From NCBI RefSeq assembly GCF_004193775.1, contig NC_041003.1, forward strand, positions 47,916,111 to 47,980,110: DNA of 64,000 nt. Direction: 5' to 3'. Below, piece after piece: positions 12,213-24,954 of the stretch; within the stretch, counting starts at the first letter, position 1; every line of letters begins with the position of its first letter. The notes below the pieces were generated by a model, which searched no databases, had not been told where the DNA came from, and saw only the letters and a program-made list of their open reading frames with translations. Source of the DNA: Glycine soja. Lineage: Eukaryota; Streptophyta; Magnoliopsida; Fabales; Fabaceae. The position numbers and the translations under genes were made by a program.

Positions 12213-13137
12213 CAAATATTATTTAATATTTAAATAATAAAATAACTTATTTTAACTTCATTAAGTTGGCATCTTTCATCTCCTTTTACTTACCATCAGA
12301 TCAGAGTGTGTAGAAAAGAATAAAAAATATATATAACTCATCTTTTTAGTTGTTTTTTATAAATAATTATATATAATACATAAACATACATTATCACATC
12401 CTCTAATGGTGAGTTGTTTGAAAAGGATACAATATTATATAGCCTAAAAAAATGAGCTTATTTGTTCCCTAGTTAATTGTCAATTGAAGCCAACAATATA
12501 TTCAGAAGGTAAGGCCAATTCACTTGAAAAGTGAAAACCAGTAAACTATTCCCCCAAAAATAATTATTACACTTCCAGTACTGCTTAAAATGATATTATT
12601 CAAAATTCTGAGTGGTTAACTCGAACCATCAAAAGGTAACACAAGACTCCTATTTGTGGGTCTTGTTTGTCATTTTCGTTGCATCCTTTGCTTCATAAGT
12701 GTCACCTTGAAATTGACCAAGAGAATATTCCTAATAACACGAACCAGTTTGTTACCGTCAATTCATGCGGGGTAAACCATCTTTTAAAGAATTTTGTTTT
12801 CTCCTTGCACACGATATTCAGTGACACCAAGCAAAAGTTACATGTGTGAAGTGAATACCACGGCGATAAACACTTGCATTGTCATTGACAAAGAACCAAT
12901 AACATGGAGAGCAATGCGTCACAAATATTTTATCAGCGAGTGACCAAGTCGATCTTTTTTCTAGTATTACATCAATAGATATTCAAGTCACAAATTCCAA
13001 TGTCCTTCAGTATGTAAATTTACATATACCAGAGATTACATTTACCACTTCCCATTACACTATGAGGTAATACACTTAAATTTTAGAATACATATATATA
13101 ATTCAACGCAGATTGAGATCCTACCACATCACGTTAT
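11994..13137. other. Intergenic DNA and probable 3'UTR of the LRR gene
   Basis: There is no supported coding frame. The right-hand few hundred bases up to 13137 are probably the 3'UTR of the minus-strand LRR gene. The rest is AT-rich. Confidence 0.4.
12171..12208. repeat. (TA)19 microsatellite
   Basis: A perfect TA run of about 19 units just to the right of the TIR element. Confidence 0.95.
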
Positions 13138-16100
13138 TCACGAGCAGTTTGTGTCATAACTTACTAGTCCCAACAACTCTGGACCTTCCAAGCGGGGATT
13201 ATTCTCAAAGCTACAGCATTGAAACAAAACAACATTTATTCAACAAGTAAAGGAAAAGAAGAAAGATAACCAGATAGCAGAAAATATGTTCTAGCTAGAA
13301 TCTAGAAGGCAAACTTTAAATGATTACAGAATCAGTGCACCAGAAAAATGCAGGAAGACCATATATAATTAACTGTATAGGACAATAAAATGCAATCAAA
13401 TTCCCTGTCATCACAAATACATTGTAACAGGGCAGCCTCCCAAAATCTTTGTCATTCCTACGATCCCATTATACAATTGGAAATTGCCTATAACATACAC
13501 TTTGTGTCATCATCACACACAACAACAAATAACAATCAAATATTATCATCACAATTTAACAGGACCTCCATAAATAGAATGTGAACAGGACACCAACAAC
13601 ATCTTAACCATTAAGCAACAAAAATTGCAAGGGGGAGCAGCATTTGGCAGAGAAGGTTACTAAATTTCTCATTGTTACCCCCTTCCCTCCCCCAAAAGAA
13701 AAAGAAAAGGAAGGAACAATAGTAAAAGAAGGTGCAGAAGAGAAGAAAAGACTCGAGCAAAAACCAACATGAATAGAACCACATGGAGAATAAGAAGAAA
13801 GCTACATGCTTAGAGTTAAGAAGAAATTACTTATTCAATGGAATATGCTCGAAGGGCCCAGATGTAGGAATTGTACCACATAAATCATTGTTGGAGACAT
13901 CCCTGAAAATAAAGTGAATGTTTAGGCTCTTTGAAAGCACACATCTTCACGATACCACCAAATGATTTTATCATGATCAACATATAAACACAAGATTGTT
14001 ACTTACACTACTTTAAGGCTTGAAACAGCAGACAGTTCCTTGGGAATTGGGCCAGTTAGTCGGTTGTCATTGAGTCGTCTGCAAAGGAAACACAGTTGAG
14101 AGAATCATGCAAGTGTTGAATAATTTATTCCACAAAATAATAATCAACAGTCTCACCAGTTAAGAATCTGGTATGTCACACCATATCATATTGAAAGTTG
14201 AAACACTAACAGCTTCCAGCAGTTCAAAATGGGATTACTAACTCAGATTGATATTTATTAATTTTATTTTAAATTGTCACTTGGCTTCCAGGTTTGGTTG
14301 AATAAATTTCAGACTCCGGGAAAGCTAAAAGCTAGGTTGAAGTATTTTACCACCTAAAAAAAGTAAATAGGTTTCAATAGGTCATTCACTGACTAGAGGG
14401 GTTTGATTTATGAAGGATTTTGGATTGTGCTTAGACATGTTACACTGAAATTTTTAGAATGAGAACTTCTATATTACACATGGACCTTTTAATTTATCTA
14501 ATTTGTTTAGATTGAATCATACCACTCAATGTTGGGACTGAAGTCGTCTCAATTTAATCAGAATGATTCATACTAGAAAAGTAGAATCACTCTTCACTCA
14601 ATTATGGCAGGGGGGATTTAAGGGGAGAAATTTTTCACATTGATTGGACTAAATTATGCTTTACTTAATGGCTTTATTTGTCTATTTTAAGGATATGATA
14701 GTAAGTAATTTTATTTCCATTGAATAAACACTCTGTTAATATTTCCTCCTATGAATGAGGTTTATATTTGGGTTTGAGCATGTGAATATTGGAAGCAATT
14801 CATTTCATATCTACCGTCCTAACATCAAACATATGCCCTACAGTTTCAGCATCTTAACACCAAGCACAAAACCCAAAATTGTCCATTCCCAAACTTAATA
14901 TAAAATGTATAACTGAAAAACACCAATGTCAATAAGTTGCTATCCAAAGGTTCTTGTACTTCGCCTGCATCATTTGAAGTCTTGTAATAAATTCAAATGA
15001 AAGTAAAGGAAAGCAAATGCCACAGATCTGTCCAGTCAAAATATGTTATTAAACAGACTTACAAAAAGACAAGATTCTTCAATTTCCCCAATGAAGGTGG
15101 GATGGTGCCTGATATGTTGTTGTTGTACAAGTCCAAGCTAACTAGACTCTTCAGGCTTCCAAGTTCCGGAGGAATAGTTCCTTGAATGTTGTTTTTGTAC
15201 AACTCACTACATCCAATAAAAAGAAAACCTCATTAAACACTAACAGGTATGAAATGCTATAGTTCACAACAATAAGAGAGCCACAGCAAATACCAATTTA
15301 GTAATAATAAGAGCACAATATGAAACACTATCTTATACTTTCATTTGCTTCACATATATGATACATGTCCAAAACCTTTTAAAATGTCTTGAAAATCTAA
15401 TATAGCTACATATCAAACTTCAAACATAATAAAGAAAAATAGAAGCATTGTCCCTTAATTTTAGCAAAAAATGGAAATTGTCCTCTTTATGGATGATCTC
15501 AAGAGAGGAATGAGATTGATATTATTCCTACATTTAGACAATAGAAAGTGATTTATGACAACAATGCTTTATAGTTTTTATTTTGTACATAAGTGTCTTA
15601 CGTGTACGGACGTACCATATCTGATACATTTTTAGGATAATCATATCGTCGTATCAGATACCTATCATATGATACACATATTGTATCAATGCATCATAAA
15701 GCCACATTTAACAGACTTAAAGTCACAATATTGGGGAAAAAATATAAAGCAAAGTTAGAAAACATACAGATACTGTAGATGCTCCAGCTTCCCAAGTTCA
15801 GGTACCAAATGTCCAGATAGGTTAGAGTTACCAAGATCCCTGTAGAAAGCACCATAATTATCACCATAAACGTGGAGAGAATATTAACAGAATCAATCAA
15901 TCCCATGCATTTCAGTTAGCATTCCGCTATTACCAATTAAACTAACAGCAACAATCTATGAAGAACCTATACTTTCATTTTCTTCATGTATCCTATCCGA
16001 CACGTTTATGGATCCAATACTCATAGATGATTCACCAATACTTATATGTGAACTATGAAGTATCCAAGCCTTTAGAAAAAGAAATGAAAATCTAATATAG

Positions 16101-16695
16101 CCATATATGAGAAATAGAAGCATGTATACAGTACAATACAGAAACATGAATTTAAACTATTTTTTATGAATTTTAATGCATATCTAGATACGCATCTCAC
16201 ACTTGTTATATCCTACATATTGTAAAAATAACCGCATGAGTTGAATTTCTATGTATTGTCGATCAATCAGAAATCATTGTTGTAATAACTTTTAGGGTAA
16301 TTATTTTAAAAGCTAACAATTTTCATATATTAATACGATACGACTATTTACTCTGCGTATCTATACACGAACCGTATCATACCATAGGCAACAATAATCC
16401 CCCGCCCAGAAAATCAAACATCTAGTTAAATTACATAAAAAAAAATAATCCCAATGATGGAGAACATAAGCACCAAACAGGTAAGAAAGTATCTAAACAT
16501 AACTTTTAATAGCAAGTAATTTGACGAATCCAGCAACCTCGCGGAGGATCCTTCGATTTCATAAAGCAATTAACAAAATAACAAAACTCGCTAAAACCAG
16601 CACCGCGTAATAAATAAAAGTGATAGCAGTAGTATAAATAAATTAAAGTAACAGACAGTAACAATTAGGAAAGCTGCATCACAGAAAGGAACAAA

Positions 16696-16737
<42 letters not shown>

Positions 16738-16972
16738 CATACACTCGAGTGACTCGGTTGTCCTGGTTGCAGGTGACGTGGAACCAAGTACAGGGACTAA
16801 CGAGAGTGGGATCCCAGCTCTGGAGGACGTTGTCAGGGTCCGAGAGGCTCCGTTTCAGCGTGTAGAGAGCGTCGCCTTCGGAATTTGAGGCGGCGAGGTT
16901 AAGCAGGGTTAGGGTTAGGGTTACGGAAACGGAGAGGAGGAACCGCAGAGAAGTGGGGGTTGCTGCGGCCAT
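13138..16972 (-). CDS. Secreted leucine-rich repeat protein, SERK-ectodomain-like, 220 aa
   Basis: Six coding exons on the minus strand: 16972-16743, 15839-15768, 15206-15063, 14078-14007, 13902-13831 and 13210-13138. They join in frame to 220 aa. The start is the ATG at 16972, followed by a hydrophobic signal peptide ending near LNLAAS. The LRRNT cap has [13 protein letters not shown] and [18 protein letters not shown]. About four plant-type LRRs follow ([20 protein letters not shown] and similar), then [32 protein letters not shown] and the terminal DTNCS. Repeats fall on 72-bp or 144-bp phase-2 exons, as in SERK receptor kinases, but there is no transmembrane or kinase part. Length and sequence match the short apoplastic LRR1-type family (about 218 aa). 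These are proposed to modulate receptor complexes in immunity and development; the precise role here is unknown. Confidence 0.93.
16702..16733. repeat. (AG)16 microsatellite beside the intron 1 donor of the LRR gene
   Basis: On the coding (minus) strand this is a pure CT tract. It starts about 10 nt after the GTATGC donor of intron 1. Confidence 0.95.
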
Positions 16973-17215
16973 GGCTGATCTGAACTTCAACCGAACACCT
17001 CACGTTGCCGCCGTGTTAGGGTTCGCTAGCAGCGAGCTCTTATTGGAGGAGGATGCAGCAATCGCGCTGCAAGGAAGAAAGAAGCAGTGGGAGGAGGAAA
17101 TTCTGGAGAGAGAGAGGGAAGAATCTTATTTTGGAAGAGAGAGAGAGAGAGAGAAGAGACTTGAAAAGGAAGTATCGGCTTTGGGAATAACACAGAGCAG
17201 TAAAACATGGCATGC
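16973..17215 (-). promoter_or_regulatory. 5' leader/promoter-proximal region of the LRR gene with GA/CT tracts
   Basis: Two short GA-rich stretches (near 17106-17118 and 17140-17156) lie upstream of the ATG and read as CT tracts on the coding strand. CT-rich leaders are common in plant genes. The transcription start is not determined. Confidence 0.45.
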
Positions 17216-17259
17216 TCGCTCTTGTTTCATTTTTATATTTAGTTTTTTCAGATGAGTTT

Positions 17260-20200
17260 TATACTACCTTCGATTAATCCAAAATTATTTTTTATTGAAT
17301 TTGATCTTTTTTAAAGAGGAGAAATTACTTTCGAGAAAAAATAAATACTTAGTAATTGCAATAAAAAAAACTACTACATTTTCAAAAATTAATATTATAT
17401 TTTGTTATACATTTAATTTTAAAAAAAAAACGACTCCACTCAAAATACTGTTAAATAGTAACAAGTAGTATTTGGTTCAAGGGAATGAATGATTCACAGC
17501 TGAAAGTAATTGAAGCTGGGGTGAAAGTTGTGAGGGAAGGTGTTTGGTGGAGGTTAAAAGGTACGTGAAAGTGTTGAAAAAAGTGAGGGTGTCATGTGTT
17601 TTAACTTTCATCTCAAAATGAGAAATGTTTGTTTGATTTTATGTTAAAAATTTTATTTTAGATATATTTGTATATTTTTAATTTTATGCTGACAAAAAAA
17701 TTCAAAAATTTTGTATTTTTAAAATTAATTTTGGATTAAAGTAATTTTGATTAACTTATGTGTTGGATCTAATTTTTTTCTTTAACTTAATTTTATAATA
17801 AAAATATTAAAATATAAATTACATCATTTCAAAATTAATTTTAATTTCATTTAAAATAAATTTTATGAATATTCCTCTAAACACATAAAAGGGGGAATGA
17901 TAGTTGTAGTTATTGAAGATTACACAGTACAACAAATTATTAGTTGCTAAAATTGACTCTAAGAGCACCACCCTTGAGCTTTTTTGCATACATAATCAAC
18001 TTTATTATTACTATAATTAATTTTGTAGGAATTGAAACCTTCAAACTTGGTCGTGTTAGTCTTGAGTTGGCAAGCTAACTGATTATTCAACTAACATAAC
18101 TGATTGTGTGCGTTAAATTTCTTGAAAAAAAATTGTCTCAACAAAAATTTGAAGTGAACATCCTATAAGTACAATTGACATTTTGATTAATCATTATTTT
18201 TTACTTTCTTTTTTTATTATTTACCTAATCATTTTAATTCAAATCTTTCATTTTTTTTCCATCTCTATCAAACCACTTTAATTTACAGTCTCTTTATCTT
18301 TTCATCCATCACAACATAGCCTCAATATAAACACATCATCCGAAAAAAAATCGAAATGTGATTCTCTACTCCATTGATACAATTAATTTTACAAATAAAA
18401 AATATATTAAAATAGTAATTATTATTTTTTACTCATGACTAAATTTACTTATTTTATCTTTCTTTATTTTTAAAGAGTTGAATCATATAAGTACATTTTA
18501 ATTAAATTCTTATAAAATTATTAAATTTGTATTAGTTCAGACATTTTTATTTCACAATTTCATTTTTAAGAAAGTCATAATTTACCATTTGACATTATTT
18601 TTGCCTAGTTTATTTTTTATATGTTGTTAATGTAATATTTTTGTACTACTAACTATTTAAAAAATATGTTAGGCATGATTTTTTGGAATAATTATTATAA
18701 AATAATATTACCCTATATACATATAATATCATTATATCACAGTGTAAAAATATTTACTATACTACCATACGTCCTATTTTTACATTATCTTTGTTCTTCA
18801 TTATTATTAATATTGTATTTATTTAAATGAAACTGACCTTGAATCTGGCTCCCTTCGATAAAGGTTTTGGAAAGATGGTGAACTAAAAGAAAAAAACTTT
18901 ATTTTTTCTTCTGTTTCTCTCTTGACTTCTAATATTCACTTTATCGACAATTTTCCGTACTTATTCGTGAGTCGATGTCACGCACTAAAGAGAAGGGAAA
19001 GAATAATTGTTTTTCTAAAAACTAATGAATTGATAAAAAAAAATCTCTTATATTACATTTTTATATGACGTTATTGTAAAAAAAATTGTGTTTATTCTTT
19101 TTTCAAAGATATTAAATAAATAACATCTTAACAGAGATTCAAAATTGTTGATGTATATAAACAGAGAAATAAACATAAAACTTTTACAATGCTACAATAG
19201 AATCGTATAAAATATAATTTGTTTCCCCCGAAAAAAAAATACACAACTTAAAATAACTTATTCCTATGAGTTTTATAAAATTATAAATTAATTTGCATGC
19301 ATAAGTGAATTTATAAAATAAATTATATGACAAGAATATTGTTAAACTTTTAATTTTATTATCTTTTAATATCAAATTATGTATTCATAAAAGGAAGTCA
19401 TACTATCTTTAAAATGTTTTATTTCATCTTTATTGAATTACAATAAATAAAAAATATTTTATATACTTCAGAAAGTTAAAAGGACAATCATTAAAAAAAA
19501 CGTTAAAAGGACAAAACCACAAAAAAAATTACAACGATCTAGAAAATTGGATGCCTAAATAAATAATAAATATAAATGTTATTCTTTTTACTGATAAAAA
19601 AAATGTTATTTTTAACATGTAAACTTTAATAATTTAAAATGACATATGATATATCGCTCAAAAGATATAGCTTTACTTAAACTGGAAATGTTTATAATGC
19701 GTCGGAGTTAATTCTTCTAATAAGAAATAACATACGAATTAAAAACGTATTGTTTGAAACAATAACTTATGAATTCCTTAATAGGGAGATTAAAAACACA
19801 TGTGAAAATAAAATTGGAAGAAAACTCCAGTTTATTTGTAAGTGGCATATTCTGTGTGATAGTGGTAAGTCTGTGCAAAGTCCAATACATTTTGGTAAGA
19901 ATAAATGTTTTATGCACATCTATTATGTTATGAAATATTTTTGAAAAAATATTGATATTATAGAATTTATGTTATAATAAAAAAATAGAGAGAAAAAAAT
20001 GAGAAACACATTAAATGTTTAGAATAAATGGATATTTGTACATATTGTTTTTTTTGGTAAGTGACGTATTCTGTGTGATAATGATAAGTTTGTGCAACTG
20101 TAACCACCATTACTGACACTACCTAAAGTGGTTGGGAGAATCCAAATTGATTAATTATTTATGGCTGTGGTGCTGCATCGTGACTTTTGTCAACGATTCC

Positions 20201-21336
20201 ATTTATCTTATAATAATCCTATTTTTATTAGAAGGATCCTCATCTTTCTATCTCAAATGTATTGTAAGTGAATAAAAGTATAATATTGCGTAACAAGTAT
20301 TTTATAATGTTAGAAACATACAAATCATTTTAAGTAATTGAAAATTGTTAAAAACGGTGTCTTTATGAACCAATATATCAGGAGTGAAAAAAAAATCTAA
20401 ATAATCATTTAAAGCTAGTTAATATTAGATTTTATAAAAGCTAAATTTTTACAAAATTGTTTTGTATAATATGATGTTTTCATGAGAAAAAATAATTATA
20501 TACCGACTGACAATTTAAAAGATTTCACATAATTATTTAATTACAACGGCAAATTAAAGTGATTATAATAATAATTTATAATTAAATAATAATATAAAAT
20601 GATCTTATAGCAATAGATGATGGATATTAAACTTCATTTTCATATTCGATGAGTATTTTTACGGGGCATCATACATTTACACAACTACAATATAGACTCT
20701 AAGCATATGGATTTGTGCCTACTGTGGTATTCTCTCACGTAATGAACAAAATTAATTTGGTAACAGAATTTATGACGAGGAAAAACTTCAAGGGTTAGGA
20801 ATTCTTACTAGGACTTTCTATTCATGTAATCTTCTTATCTTAATGTTCATCTTCGTTCTCTTCGAAGATAAATGAACCTAAAGCATTATTAATTCATTTT
20901 TGGAATGCGAAGATATATTGTGTAGTTGAATTAAAAATCAACTCATATTTTATAATCATGTTAGACTTATTCTTATAAAACCTAGTCCTCTTATTTTTAA
21001 ATTTGTGTCAAGCTTTGAGCAGCAGTCATTTAAAATTTCAAAGATCTTAGGCTTTTTTACACACAGTTTTCTCCCGTTAGACTATTAGCCTATTAACTCA
21101 TGTAGAGAGGAGTTTTTTTTAAGACATGTAGAGAGTAGTTAAACACATGTATCTTTTTAATATGAACTAAGCTTTTAAGTGGGCTAATACACCTATATAA
21201 AAATTTTACACCTCCGAACTTTACTAACATACCTCCTTTTATATAACTTTTTTTTCCAAAAATATTATTGTTCTCGTTTATTCTTAATGTAAATGCAAAA
21301 ATTTAAACATTCCAAAATATAACTTTTAGATGCCCG
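17260..21336. other. Long gene-poor interval
   Basis: AT-rich DNA without a supported gene on either strand. Short frames here lack family signatures. A small internal duplication at 19.8-20.1 kb is listed separately. Confidence 0.45.
19826..20100. repeat. Short imperfect direct repeat, about 50 bp, two copies
   Basis: About 19838-19880 (GTAAGTGGCATATTCTGTGT, then GATAGTGGTAAGTCTGTGCAA) recurs near 20056-20096 (GTAAGTGACGTATTCTGTGT, then GATAATGATAAGTTTGTGCAA). The copies are about 220 bp apart in the same orientation. The origin is unknown. Confidence 0.75.
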
Positions 21337-21344
21337 AGAGCATG

Positions 21345-22241
21345 TAGGGGTGGGTAAATGGGCCTAGGTCCATGGATTGACTCGCAGGGTTCATGGTCTG
21401 CGCGAGTAACAGACCGATTTTTTTAAATAGTCCATGGTTATGCAATATTTTTAGGTTTGCCCCGCTTAACCCGCAGACTGTACGGGTTTGTCCTGCAGGG
21501 TCCGCGGGTTGTCCATAAGCCCGCTTAATCCCTAGTTTGAGAATCCCACCAACTATAGCACCTTAAGAATCCCGCTTAATCCAAATCTTTCGTTGTTGGC
21601 TTGTGATATTTTGAGCATCTAAATTACAACTATGACTTCCAAATCAACATTTAGTATTGGCTCATGGGTGCTTAACAAATATCGAACTAGGCTTGTTGGT
21701 GATAATGTGCAAGCCTTAATATGTACTAAAAATTGGTTACTGGGATTTGATGAGCAAGGTAAATAATGTGTAATGATTGTTGTCTTTTAATCACTTAACT
21801 TGAGTTGATTCTAATATTTATTATTGTTTTAAGTTTTAGAAAAAGAATATGAAGATGTGGAGATGGAAAAGGCTCAAGTTACTTCAAATATGAAATCATT
21901 TGTTGTTAGAGATGTTTAAGTTTCATATATTAAATTTATTGTTGGATTTTCTTTTGTTAAGACATTATTTATTTTATTGATATAATTGACTAATTGTTGA
22001 TATTTTATTTACATTTGTGTTGAACTTAATTTGATTGTGTTGCATTTTTATTGAAATTGAAATTCTTTTAAAATTAGGCTCGTGGATCAGTCCGTTTGAC
22101 CCGCGGGGTTCGCAGGACGAGGACAGACCAATTCATTAGGTCCGTATAAGAATGTGGAGCGGGCTGACCCAGTCCGTTGCCAATGCGAGCTTATGCGGGT
22201 GGGTCTTACGCGGGACAGGTCGACCCGCTTACCCACCCTTA
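21345..22241 (+). mobile_element. Deleted hAT-superfamily transposon, 897 bp
   Basis: The ends are TAGGGGTGGGTAAATGGGCC on the left and, reverse-complemented, TAAGGGTGGGTAAGCGGGTC on the right, giving terminal inverted repeats of about 13-20 bp. Flanks agagcatg (21337-21344) and cgagcatg (22242-22249) form an 8-bp target duplication with one mismatch, the hallmark of hAT insertion. Subterminal DNA is unusually GC-rich for the area, with many GACCCGC/GCGGGTC motifs that could be transposase binding sites. A remnant of the transposase C-terminus lies inside. Most of the gene is missing, so it cannot move by itself. Confidence 0.9.
21632..21766 (+). pseudogene. hAT transposase C-terminal (dimerisation) remnant
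   Basis: A 44-codon frame includes [17 protein letters not shown] and [15 protein letters not shown]. In the hAT C-terminal dimerisation domain this corresponds to the ESAFSTGGRVL-like motif followed by ALICTQDWL-like residues. A possible donor (GGTAAAT) near its end and an acidic EYEDVEMEKA-like stretch after 21838 suggest the original last intron and exon. No upstream catalytic region remains. Confidence 0.85.
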
Positions 22242-22249
22242 CGAGCATG

Positions 22250-22679
22250 TATATTACTTATGCATAGGATATGCAGGTGCGGTAAATATTTTTTTAAAAA
22301 ATTATCATTCATAATGATCCTACTTGACTTAAACATAATTGACTTGAATGAAGAATATTCATGATTTTAATTTTTTTTTTTGAAAGTGTTAAAAGTATAA
22401 CATATTTTAAAAAATACTTTATAGGAATTTTAAATTTTTTAATATTATGTAAAATACTTTATGTAAGTCAATTTTTTGAAGAAAGAAAGGAAAGCCAAAT
22501 TGCATTTTAAGGGAGTAATCTTTGCACAATTGGAATAGTTCACGAAGATGACATCTTTGTCAAAAGAATTTATGTGTTTGATTGTGTTTTTTGTCATTGT
22601 AAAAACTTCACTTCTTAATCATGAGAGAATCAACAAATGAAACACGATTTTAGTAGTTATTTTACTTTGAAGATTTAAC
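22250..22679. other. Spacer between hAT element and minisatellite
   Basis: AT-rich. No supported feature seen. Confidence 0.4.
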
Positions 22680-23003
22680 ATAACCGTGAGTAAAGTATTA
22701 ATGCATCAATTAGATTTATATTCTTACGACAACTTACAAAATCTGATAACACGAGTAAAGTATTAATGCATCAATGAGATTCACATTCTTACGATAACTT
22801 GCAAAATCTCATAACCGTGAGTAAAATATTAATGTATCAATGAGACTCACATTCTTACGACAACTTACAAATTTTCATAACCAAATATTAATGCACATCA
22901 ATGAGATTTACATTCTTAGGATAACTTACAAATTCTCATAACCGTGAGTAAAATATTAATGCATCAATGAGATTCACATTCTTATGATTACTTACAAAAT
23001 CTT
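22680..23003. repeat. Minisatellite, about 65 bp unit, about 5 copies
   Basis: Units start near 22680, 22744, 22810, 22877 and 22937. Each has the pattern CATAACCGTGAGTAAAATAT, TAATGCATCAATGAGATTCA, then CATTCTTACGATAACTTACA plus AAATCT. The copies differ by point changes, and the fourth lacks the CGTGAGTAA part. No spacer diversity or associated genes are seen. Confidence 0.93.
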
Positions 23004-23004
23004 A

Positions 23005-24950
23005 TAATTTTTTTTAAGAATTTCTTTTTTTGGAAAATACTTTCCAAAACTTTGAAATTTTGACACTTTCAGAAATAGAAAATTTAACATTCCAAAAAAT
23101 ACTTTCTAAAAATGAAAGTGTTAAAATTTTAACATCTGGAGAAATATATCAGATTTAAATTTTTAGAAGGAAAAAAATGGAAACCAAATACCTTTTAAGT
23201 TGATCCATGTTTGTTATGTTGTTATACTCACTTTATTGGGTTTTTTAAAGAAAAAAGTGTACATTAGTAAAATTGAAAGGTATAAATAATGATTGTCTTT
23301 AAATAAGCTAAAGTGAGTTTACAGCCCAACAAGTCAAGCCTTAATTTTTTAAATAAGTTAACCTATTTAAAAGTCTTGTTCCAGTAACTTTATTTAAGGG
23401 ATCAAATAGAATTTAACTCAAATCATTGCAGGAATATTAACGATGATAACATGATATGATGTTTTCTTTTAACATCTACAAATTAAAAATTAAATTAAAT
23501 TAAATTAGGTTTTGTTAAGATTGTATACAATATTATTAAATTCCGTTTAATTAAGATTCAAAAAGAAATGTATCTGCATTTTAATATAGTATGTTAGGAT
23601 TAAATATCTTGACTTTTAATTTAATTCAAATTCAAAATGAATTAAAATGCTTAATATATAAAATGTCAATTAATTATTTCGTAGGAATTAAATGCAATAT
23701 CAAATAATTTATAACACTTAAATAACTTACTCAACCAACCAATTGAATTAGATAAAATGTACACTGACTTAACCAGAAATATAATAACTTTCAAAACAGA
23801 AATATTTTAAATTCAAAACAAGATTGACTTTAATTCTACAAAGAGTGAATAAAACCTATAATATTTTCATATCAAATCAAATTAATATTATTTTCCTTAA
23901 TTAAATACATATTTTTTTAATCTGTTATAATATGGCTCTGTTTAAATATTTGTTATTATAATATGGTATTGTTTGACCTATAATAAATATTTTTTATTAT
24001 AAATATTTTTCATTAATATCGTATATTTTTTCAAATTATTCTTCCAAATGTTGTATATGTTTAAGTTTTTTTTTGGTAAAACAATTACTTCTCAAATATA
24101 GTTTTGAACTTATAATTTTAATGATATATTCATAATACTATCGAGCATGAATATTAACTGCTAGGATGATTTTCCAACTTAATCAAGTGATTTTGAATTC
24201 TTAAAATACAATTGCATTAACATTCAATAAAAAAGATTTTGTTAAATTTAGTAATTTCTACTAATATGATTTTACCAGTCGTGAGCACAATAAGTTTTTA
24301 CCAATTAAGTTGTTTTTTAAATGTTAAAATGTAGAATTTTTAAATTATGTATTTTATATTTGTCTTTACTTTTAATTATTAGCAAAACAGTCTTGTTTTA
24401 ACTAAATTAACATTCTTTTATTTTTCTTCTTCTAATTTTGTTATGATTTTCTTATTTTTAAATATTCTCAAAATAATCAACATAGTCATCATACTATTAT
24501 TTTCATAGTTAATTTATGTATTCAACTTTTTCAGAAGAATGACATATCTCATTTAATTTTTTTTTATTTAAATTTTAAGAGAAAATTATTACAACCCAAA
24601 CTACTCCAAATTTACTTTTAATTATAGCTAAATTAATCACGTATAAATATGTTTTTTTTTTTTAATTTTAAACATATTTATGTATTGTTCATTTATTTTT
24701 GTATTTTTTCAAAATTAAAATACACCTCGTAGTAAAAAATTGTACCTGCTGCTAGTTAAATGAACATGGTGCCTAGGACGAATAACCGAATATTAGTAGT
24801 ATTGTTTTGCACATTGATGTCTGTCACCAAATTCATTTATTCAGCATTATCCAAACCCAATGCCACGAAGGTGAATACAAAAAGGCTTTTTTTTTTTTTT
24901 TTATCGAAAGAATCGATGTTTCTATTTATTAAAAAAATAAAAAAGGAGTA
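23005..24950. other. AT-rich intergenic region upstream of AGO4
   Basis: No coding frame, RNA gene or transposon end is convincing. Composition shifts to mixed GC at about 24950, where the Argonaute promoter is expected. Confidence 0.45.
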
Positions 24951-24954
24951 ACAA

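Noticed and set aside
13138..16972. Full SERK receptor kinase
   Set aside because: The frame ends at DTNCS with a stop, and no transmembrane or kinase exons follow on the minus strand before the next locus.
16973..16990. Upstream extension of the LRR protein (LKFRSA before the Met)
   Set aside because: The codon at the upstream end is TTG, not ATG. The ATG at 16972 gives a good signal peptide.
22152..22364. 70-codon plus-strand frame at the right end of the hAT element
   Set aside because: It spans the terminal repeat and flank, and its GC-rich part is subterminal repeat DNA, not a gene.
22680..23003. Possible CRISPR-like array
   Set aside because: Units are contiguous with no unique spacers and the genome is a plant. 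It is an ordinary minisatellite.
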